DNA of 21,330 nt from an uncultured Panacagrimonas sp. (GTDB lineage Bacteria; Pseudomonadota; Gammaproteobacteria; Nevskiales; Nevskiaceae). Made by a program: the position numbers and the translations under genes. Shown here piece after piece: positions 8,412 through 13,848 of the stretch; the first letter of the stretch is position 1, and every line of letters begins with the position of its first letter. The notes below the pieces were generated by a model, which did no database searches, had not been told where the DNA came from, and saw only the letters and a list, made by a program, of their open reading frames with translations. Location: NCBI GenBank assembly GCA_946481265.1, contig CAMLNE010000023.1, positions 1 to 21,330 of the forward strand. Direction: 5' to 3'.

Positions 8412-9878
8412 ATGACCCCACCCCGCAACGCGCAGCCGTCCCCCCGCATCGTGATCATCGGCGCCGGCATGTCCGGCATGCTGATGGCGATCAAGCTGCT
8501 CGAGGCGGGGATCACGGATTTCTGCATCTACGACAAGGCCGCCGAACTCGGCGGCACCTGGCGCGAGAACACCTACCCGGGCATCGCCTGCGACATCGCC
8601 TCCCACTACTACACCTACAGCTTCGAGCCCAATCCGGGCTGGAGCAGCCGCCTGCCGCAGGGGGCCGAGATCCAGGGCTACCTGCTCGGCGTGGCGGAAA
8701 AGTACGGGCTGCGACGCTTCATCCACTTCAACAAGGAAGTGGTCGACGGCCGTCACGATGGACGGACCTGGCGGCTGCGGATGGGCGACGGCGAGGAACT
8801 GGACGCCGATGTGGTCGTCGCCTGCTGCGGCCTGCTGCATCACCCGCGGTTTCCGCGCATCCAGGGCATGGAGCAGTTCGCAGGTGCCTCGTTCCATTCG
8901 GCGCGCTGGAATCACCAGGTGGAACTCGACGGCCGGCGCGTCGGCATCATCGGCAACGGATCGACCGGCGCGCAGATCATCGCCTCGCTCGCGGTGCGCC
9001 CGCTGCAGCTCCAGGTCTTCCAGCGCACGCCGCAGTGGATCTTCCCGCTGCCCAACCGCGCCTACTCGGGACTCGAACGCAGCCTGCTGCGCTGGTTCCC
9101 GCGCCTGGCGAAGCTGCCCTACTACTTCTACCGCACGGCCTTCGAGCACACGTTCGCACGGGCCGTCATCCAGCCGGGCTGGCAGCGCCGCCTGCTGACC
9201 CGCATCTGCAAGTGGAACCTCGGCCGCGTGAAGGACCCGGAACTTCGGCGCAAGCTGACGCCGGACTACGCGCCGCTGTGCAAGCGCATGGTCATGTCGG
9301 TCGATTACTTCCCGGCCCTGCAGCGTCCCAACGTCGACCTGATCACCGACGACATCGATCACATCGAGGCGCGCGGCGTGGTGACACGCGACGGCCACCT
9401 GCACGAGGTCGATGCGCTGATCTACGCCACCGGCTTCGATGCGCACGCCTATTTCCGTCCGCTACAGCTCAGCAATGCGGCCGGTGTGAACCTTGCGGAC
9501 GTGTGGAAACAGGGACCGGTGGCCCATCGCACCGTCACCGTGCCGGGCTTCGCGAATTTCTTCATGACCCTGGGCCCGCAGAGTCCGATCGGCAACTTCT
9601 CGGCAATCAGCATCGCCGAGACGCAGATCGAATACATCATGGAATGCATCCGACTGATCCGCAGCGGCAAGGCCCGGACGCTCGCGCCCACGCCGGCCGC
9701 CACCAAGGCGTTCAACGATCGCGTGCGCGCCGCCATGCCGGACACGATCTGGATGAGCGGCTGCACGAGCTGGTACATCGGCGACAACGGCGTGCCCTCC
9801 GCGTGGCCGTTCAGCGGCGCCCGTTTCCGCCAGGAGCTGCGCACGCCGCGGCTCGAGGAATTCGAGGTCGGCACCTGA
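8412..9878 (+). CDS. Flavin-containing Baeyer-Villiger-type monooxygenase
   Basis: This is a 488-residue NAD(P)H-dependent flavoprotein, expected to insert oxygen into a ketone to give an ester or lactone. The FAD Rossmann motif is GAGMSG (17-22), followed by the conserved GGTWRENTYPGIACD stretch. The type I BVMO fingerprint FxGxxxHxxxW is met by FAGASFHSARW (156-166), but the following residue is N167 rather than the consensus P or D. The NADP-site motif is GNGSTG (181-186). YATGFDAHAYF near 340 is the usual C-terminal ATG motif. The start at 8412 is chosen because an earlier in-frame ATG overlaps the DUF3237 gene. It sits 43 bp after that gene. An N-hydroxylating or other class B monooxygenase is a less likely alternative. 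Confidence 0.9.
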   Translation: MTPPRNAQPSPRIVIIGAGMSGMLMAIKLLEAGITDFCIYDKAAELGGTWRENTYPGIACDIASHYYTYSFEPNPGWSSRLPQGAEIQGYLLGVAEKYGLRRFIHFNKEVVDGRHDGRTWRLRMGDGEELDADVVVACCGLLHHPRFPRIQGMEQFAGASFHSARWNHQVELDGRRVGIIGNGSTGAQIIASLAVRPLQLQVFQRTPQWIFPLPNRAYSGLERSLLRWFPRLAKLPYYFYRTAFEHTFARAVIQPGWQRRLLTRICKWNLGRVKDPELRRKLTPDYAPLCKRMVMSVDYFPALQRPNVDLITDDIDHIEARGVVTRDGHLHEVDALIYATGFDAHAYFRPLQLSNAAGVNLADVWKQGPVAHRTVTVPGFANFFMTLGPQSPIGNFSAISIAETQIEYIMECIRLIRSGKARTLAPTPAATKAFNDRVRAAMPDTIWMSGCTSWYIGDNGVPSAWPFSGARFRQELRTPRLEEFEVGT

Positions 9879-9974
9879 GCGGCGCCTTGTCCTTGTCCCT
9901 GTCATAGCGGCGGCCGGCACCGGCTGCCGCCCCCTTCTACACCCGTCGCCCTCCACCCCCTCCAGGGAGAACCC

Positions 9975-11000
9975 ATGTCCACCGAACACAACCAGCGCGT
10001 CGTCCTTGCCCAGCGTCCCGACGGGGTGCCGACGATGGCGCACTTCCGCGTCGAGGACGCGCCCTTGCCGGTTCCCGGCGAAGGCCAGATGCGCCTGCGC
10101 ACGCTCTACCTGTCGCTCGATCCCTACATGCGCCTGCGCATGAATGACGGCCCCTCGTATGCCGACCCGGTCGGCGTCGGCGAGCCCATGTGCGGCGGCA
10201 CGGTGTGCCGTGTCGAGGCCTCGCGGCATCCGCGCTTCAAGGACGGTGACCTCGTGCTGGCCTTCACCGGCTGGCAGCGCTACGCGCTGTCCGACGGCAC
10301 CGACGTCAACCGGCTCGATGCCAGCCTTCCCAACCCGTCCTGGACGCTCGGCGTGCTCGGCATGCCCGGCTTCACCGCGTACTACGGCCTGATGAAGATC
10401 GGCGAGCCCAAGGCCGGCGAGACCGTGGTGGTGGGCGCCGCCACCGGCGGCGTCGGTGCGGTGGTGGGACAGATCGCGAAGATCAAGGGCTGCCGCGCGG
10501 TGGGCATCGCCGGCGGCCAGAAGAAGTGCCGGCACGCGGTCGAGGAGCTGGGCTTCGACGCCTGCATCGATCACCACGCGCCCGATTTCGCCGAACAGCT
10601 CGCCGCGGCCTGCCCCAAGGGCATCGACGTCTATTTCGAGAACGTCGGCGGCGCCGTGCTGCAGGCCGCCCTGCCCCTGCTCAATGTCGGCGCCCGCGTG
10701 CCGCTGTGCGGCCTGATCGCCTGGTACGACGGGCAGAACGTCGCACCGGGACCGGACCGCACGCCGGCGCTGCTGAGCACGATGCTGGTGCGCCAGATCA
10801 AGGCGCAAGGCTTCGTGATCATCGACCACTACGAGCGCTACTACGGCGAGTTCCTCGAGCAGATGGGTCCGTGGCTGGCGCAGGGCAAGGTCCGCTACAC
10901 CGAACATCGCGTCGAGGGCCTGGAGCAGTCGCCGCAGGCCTTCATCGCGCTGCTGCGCGGTGACAACTTCGGCAAGGTCGTCGTGCACGTCTCCGACTGA
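9975..11000 (+). CDS. NADP-dependent zinc-free MDR reductase (CurA/PTGR-like)
   Basis: This is probably an alkenal/enone (C=C) reductase acting on alpha,beta-unsaturated ketones. The 341 residues match the leukotriene B4 dehydrogenase/CurA group: LYLSLDPYMRLRMND near 50, GAATGGVGAVVGQIAKIKGCRAVGIAGGQKKC for the NADPH site (about 155-186), YFENVGG near 220 and the C-terminal FGKVVVHVSD. The zinc ligands of alcohol dehydrogenases are absent, as expected for this group. A good ribosome binding site (AGGGAG) precedes the ATG. The 96-bp gap from the BVMO gene is the longest inside the cluster, so a second promoter is possible. In the pathway it could saturate an enone intermediate. Confidence 0.9.
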   Translation: MSTEHNQRVVLAQRPDGVPTMAHFRVEDAPLPVPGEGQMRLRTLYLSLDPYMRLRMNDGPSYADPVGVGEPMCGGTVCRVEASRHPRFKDGDLVLAFTGWQRYALSDGTDVNRLDASLPNPSWTLGVLGMPGFTAYYGLMKIGEPKAGETVVVGAATGGVGAVVGQIAKIKGCRAVGIAGGQKKCRHAVEELGFDACIDHHAPDFAEQLAAACPKGIDVYFENVGGAVLQAALPLLNVGARVPLCGLIAWYDGQNVAPGPDRTPALLSTMLVRQIKAQGFVIIDHYERYYGEFLEQMGPWLAQGKVRYTEHRVEGLEQSPQAFIALLRGDNFGKVVVHVSD

Positions 11001-11041
11001 CCGCCGGCCCCACCCTCCTCATTTCGACGGCCTGCACAACC

Positions 11042-11362
11042 ATGAGCAAAGTCACCTTCATCGAGCACGACGGCACGACGCATCTGGTCGAGGCGGAAAA
11101 CGACCAGAACCTGATGCAGTGCGCGCAGAACCACGGGGTGCCCGGCATCCTCGGCGACTGCGGCGGTTGCTGCAGCTGCGGCACCTGCCACGGCTACATC
11201 GACCCGCCCTGGCAGGCGCGGGTCGGTGAGGCCAGCGAGGACGAGCGCCTGATGCTCGATGGCGCCGATCACGTTCAGCCCGGCAGCCGGCTGACCTGCC
11301 AGGTGAAGATGACGGACGCGCTCGACGGCCTGGTCGTTCGCCTGCCACCCGTGCAGCGATGA
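11042..11362 (+). CDS. [2Fe-2S] ferredoxin, adrenodoxin/putidaredoxin type
   Basis: This is a small cytoplasmic electron carrier of 106 residues. Cluster ligands follow the pattern C40-x5-C46-x2-C49 and C86 (GDCGGCCSCGTCHGYID ... RLTCQVKM). Two further cysteines (C43, C44) lie inside the loop where relatives usually have one or none. The acidic stretch GEASEDERLMLDGAD resembles the partner-binding helix of adrenodoxin-type ferredoxins. It is in the same presumed operon as the P450 at 6648, which it most likely serves. A matching FAD-dependent ferredoxin reductase is not in the window. Confidence 0.94.
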   Translation: MSKVTFIEHDGTTHLVEAENDQNLMQCAQNHGVPGILGDCGGCCSCGTCHGYIDPPWQARVGEASEDERLMLDGADHVQPGSRLTCQVKMTDALDGLVVRLPPVQR

Positions 11363-11422
11363 CCTGCGGCCGCATCGACGGCCGCCACCGCGCCTCCCGA
11401 TCCGCTTGACCGAGTACTCCCC

Positions 11423-13252
11423 ATGACGAGCACGACCTCGCTGCTGCTGTCCCGGCGCGACCTGGAATTCATGCTGTACGAGTGGCTCGACGCCGAGGCC
11501 CTGACCACCGCCGGGCGCTACGGGGATCACGGCCGCGGCACCTTCGACGCGGTGCTGGAGACCTACGAGCGGATCGCCACCGACCTGTTCGCCACCCACT
11601 ACCAGAAGTCGGACCGCGAGGAACCCGAGTTCGACGGCCACAGCGCGCGGGTCATCCCGGAGATTGCGGTCGCCATCCGGGCGGTGGCCGAGTCCGGGCT
11701 CTTCGCGGCCACCCAGGACTACGCGCTGGGCGGCATGCAGCTGCCCTGCGTGATCGAGAAGGCGGGGCTCGCCTACCTGCTGGCGGCCAACGTCGGCACC
11801 GCTGCCTATCCCTTCCTGAGCATCGGCAACGCCAACCTGCTGCTCGCGCATGGCAGTCCGGCGCAGATCAAGGCCTTCGTCGAACCCACGCTGCGCGGCG
11901 AATTCTTCGGCACGATGTGCCTGTCCGAGCCGCAGGCGGGATCCTCGCTCGCGGACGTCGCCACGCGCGCAGAGTACGAGGGCGAGTCGGCATTCGGACC
12001 GCAGTACCGCGTCACCGGCAGCAAGATGTGGATCTCCGCCGGCGAGCACGAGCTGTCGCAGAACATCGTCCATCTCGTGCTGGCCCGCATCCCCGGCGAG
12101 GATGGCCAGCCCATTCCCGGCGTCAAGGGGCTGTCACTGCTGATCGTGCCCAAGTTCCTGGTCAACGAGGACGGCTCGCGCGGCGAGCGCAACGACGTTG
12201 CACTGGCCGGGCTCAATCACAAGATGGGCTGCCGCGGCACCACCAACTGCCTGCTCAACTTCGGAGAGGGCACGCGACACCGTCCAGGCGATCGCGCCGG
12301 AGCCGTCGGCTACCTGATCGGGGATGCGCAGCGCGGCATGAGCTACATGTTCCACATGATGAACGAGGCGCGCATCGGCGTCGGCCTGGGCGCCACGGCG
12401 CTGGGCTACACGGGCTACCTGCACGCACTCGACTACGCACGCAATCGTCCGCAGGGCCGCGCCGACAAGGATCCGCGCACGCCCCAGCAGCGCATCGTCG
12501 AGCACGCGGACGTCAAGCGCATGCTGCTCGCCCAGAAGACCTACGCCGAGGGTGCGCTGGCGCTGAACCTGTACTGCGCGCGCCTGATCGACCAGATGTG
12601 CGTCGAGACCGACGAGGGCATCCGCTCCGATCTGAACCTGCTGCTGGAGATCCTGACGCCGATCGCAAAGAGCTGGCCTTCGCAGTGGTGCCTGGCCGCC
12701 AACGACCTGGCGATCCAGGTCCACGGTGGCTACGGCTACACCCGGGAGTACAAGGTCGAGCAGTTCTATCGCGACAACCGCCTCAACCAGATCCACGAGG
12801 GCACGCACGGCATCCAGGGACTCGACCTGCTGGGCCGCAAGGTGGTGATGCACAAGGGCGCGGCGCTCGAACTGCTGCGCACGCGCATCGCGCAGGCCAT
12901 CGCTGCGGCGCGCGGCGCGGACGAGGCGGTGCTGCATGCGCATGCCGATCACCTGGACCGGCGGCTGCAGCGCCTGGTCGAGGTCACGCGCAAGCTGTGG
13001 GATGCAGGCGATGCGCGCGTGACCCTGGCCAATGCCAGCCTGTACCTGGAGGCCTTCGGCCACGTCGTGATCGCCTGGATGTGGGTCGAGCAGCTGCTCG
13101 CCGCGCGGGGCAAGGACGACGACTTCTACCGCGGCAAGCGCGCGGCGGCACGCTATTTCTTCAGTTGGGAACTGCCCCGCGTCGATGCGCAGTTCGACCT
13201 GCTGGAAAGTCTGGACACTACAACGCTGGACATGGCGGACGCGTGGTTTTGA
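11423..13252 (+). CDS. FadE-type acyl-CoA dehydrogenase
   Basis: This is an FAD-dependent enzyme introducing the alpha,beta double bond into an acyl-CoA. The 609-residue length fits the long FadE-like subgroup with an extra C-terminal domain, rather than the 380-residue type. Visible features are the flavin/substrate segment MCLSEPQAGSSLADV, HKMGCRGTTNCLLNFGEG in the beta domain, NEARIGVGLGATALGYTGYLHALDYARNRPQGR, and QVHGGYGYTREY ahead of the candidate catalytic base E459 in NQIHEGTHGIQGLDLLGRK. It follows the ferredoxin gene by 60 bp and is the only beta-oxidation enzyme in the window. It presumably processes the acid released after ring or chain cleavage. The matching acyl-CoA ligase, hydratase and thiolase must be elsewhere. 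Confidence 0.93.
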   Translation: MTSTTSLLLSRRDLEFMLYEWLDAEALTTAGRYGDHGRGTFDAVLETYERIATDLFATHYQKSDREEPEFDGHSARVIPEIAVAIRAVAESGLFAATQDYALGGMQLPCVIEKAGLAYLLAANVGTAAYPFLSIGNANLLLAHGSPAQIKAFVEPTLRGEFFGTMCLSEPQAGSSLADVATRAEYEGESAFGPQYRVTGSKMWISAGEHELSQNIVHLVLARIPGEDGQPIPGVKGLSLLIVPKFLVNEDGSRGERNDVALAGLNHKMGCRGTTNCLLNFGEGTRHRPGDRAGAVGYLIGDAQRGMSYMFHMMNEARIGVGLGATALGYTGYLHALDYARNRPQGRADKDPRTPQQRIVEHADVKRMLLAQKTYAEGALALNLYCARLIDQMCVETDEGIRSDLNLLLEILTPIAKSWPSQWCLAANDLAIQVHGGYGYTREYKVEQFYRDNRLNQIHEGTHGIQGLDLLGRKVVMHKGAALELLRTRIAQAIAAARGADEAVLHAHADHLDRRLQRLVEVTRKLWDAGDARVTLANASLYLEAFGHVVIAWMWVEQLLAARGKDDDFYRGKRAAARYFFSWELPRVDAQFDLLESLDTTTLDMADAWF

Positions 13253-13286
13253 GCGTACCGTCGTCTACCGGGAACGAGGAGACCCC

Positions 13287-13502
13287 GTGCGTCGATCGAA
13301 CCCGCATCCGTTCCTGTCCGGGAGAGGGCAGCGCAGCCTGCCCACGCTGTTCGCGGGGTTGCGCGAACAGCGCCTGCTGCAGGCGAGCCGCCACTGGCGC
13401 GAGCGCCCCCTGCCCCATCGCCCGGTGCTGATTCCGGACGGCGACATCGACGCGCTGCTGCAGTCGATCAGCAACAGCCTGAGCGGTTCCGGCACGCGTT
13501 AG
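13287..13502 (+). CDS. Possible small protein, 71 residues, unknown function
   Basis: A frame starting with GTG at 13287 is preceded by AGGAG (13277-13281) with 5-nt spacing, a strong ribosome binding site. The product begins MRRSNPHPFLSGRGQRSLPTL, is basic in its first half (several Arg, SRHWRERPLPHRP), and ends with an acidic/helical tail DGDIDALLQSISNSL. No membrane segment or signal peptide is visible and I do not recognise a family. It starts 34 bp after the acyl-CoA dehydrogenase stop, so it would be the last gene of the cluster. Its TAG stop overlaps the left TTAG repeat of the mobile element. Removing the element leaves the stop unchanged, so the frame was not truncated by the insertion. 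It may be non-coding. Confidence 0.5.
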   Translation: MRRSNPHPFLSGRGQRSLPTLFAGLREQRLLQASRHWRERPLPHRPVLIPDGDIDALLQSISNSLSGSGTR

Positions 13503-13519
13503 CCCGCATTTCTCACAGG
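13503..13519 (+). repeat. Left terminal inverted repeat of the MITE-like element
   Basis: CCCGCATTTCTCACAGG is the exact reverse complement of 13732-13748. The flanking TTAG at 13499-13502 is the presumed target duplication. Confidence 0.85.
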
Positions 13520-13573
13520 GGGATCGAGCGATGGCCGTGCGTCGAGGACGTGCAGCGCGCCGGGACGGAGCGA

Positions 13574-13596
13574 ACCCCATAGTGGTTCTATGGGGT
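13574..13596. repeat. Perfect 9-bp hairpin inside the MITE-like element
   Basis: ACCCCATAG (13574-13582) pairs with CTATGGGGT (13588-13596) across the 5-nt loop TGGTT. It could halt transcripts leaving the small gene at 13287, but no T-run follows. It could also be a structural feature of the element. Confidence 0.6.
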
Positions 13597-13644
13597 GAGT
13601 GAGTCCCAAGCGATGCGCGCCGCAGACAGGCCAGCGCCGATCCA

Positions 13645-13729
13645 GCCGGAGAATCCAGGCGACACTCTGTTTCCGGCGCGCAGCCCGAACATCGCACTCA
13701 GATCAGTAGATTGAAGCGGATTCTCCGGC
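13645..13729. repeat. Internal 12-bp inverted repeat of the MITE-like element
   Basis: GCCGGAGAATCC (13645-13656) is the exact reverse complement of GGATTCTCCGGC (13718-13729). The arms are 61 nt apart and the right arm lies 2 bp inside the right terminal repeat. It gives the right half of the element a second long fold. Confidence 0.65.
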
Positions 13730-13731
13730 GA

Positions 13732-13748
13732 CCTGTGAGAAATGCGGG
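13732..13748 (-). repeat. Right terminal inverted repeat of the MITE-like element
   Basis: CCTGTGAGAAATGCGGG pairs with 13503-13519 over all 17 bases. TTAG at 13749-13752 repeats the left flank. Confidence 0.85.
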
Positions 13749-13780
13749 TTAGGCCGCAGCACGTTGCGCCGGGGTGCAGG

Positions 13781-13802
13781 GGCGCGGCGTGCATGCCGCG
13801 CC
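13781..13802 (-). terminator. Strong stem-loop after the hybrid kinase gene, possible terminator
   Basis: GGCGCGGC (13781-13788) pairs with GCCGCGCC (13795-13802) around the 6-nt loop GTGCAT. An adjacent CCGCGG-GCC-CCGCGG fold lies at 13801-13815. In the leftward transcript the hairpin is about 46 nt past the kinase stop at 13849. No T-run follows, so intrinsic termination is uncertain. Confidence 0.35.
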
Positions 13803-13848
13803 GCGGGCCCCGCGGGCGCGCCGTGGACGGGACCAGGGATCGCGCGGC

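Larger units (their letters stand above)
13503..13748. mobile_element. MITE-like non-autonomous element
   Basis: This 246-bp unit is bounded by perfect 17-bp terminal inverted repeats, CCCGCATTTCTCACAGG at the left and its reverse complement at the right. It is flanked by the direct repeat TTAG (13499-13502 and 13749-13752). It contains no transposase or recognisable gene. It carries a 9-bp hairpin and a 12-bp internal inverted repeat, annotated separately. Its position between the convergent ends of the catabolic cluster and the kinase gene disrupts nothing. The form is that of a MITE mobilised in trans by a full insertion sequence. The 4-bp duplication and end sequence might fit an IS1380-like parent, but I cannot confirm the family. 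Confidence 0.75.

Noticed and set aside
9886..9903. Short CTTGTC/CCTGTC microrepeats after the BVMO gene
   Set aside because: The units are 5-6 bp, imperfect and too short to separate from chance.
9908..9932. GC-rich fold GGCGGC...GCCGCC between BVMO and CurA-like genes as a terminator
   Set aside because: The stem is only 6 bp with an irregular interior and no T-run follows; the downstream gene appears to belong to the same cluster.
13588..13794. 68-codon minus-strand frame running through the MITE-like element
   Set aside because: It spans the right terminal repeat and flank, has no ribosome binding site I can see and no transposase-like motif.
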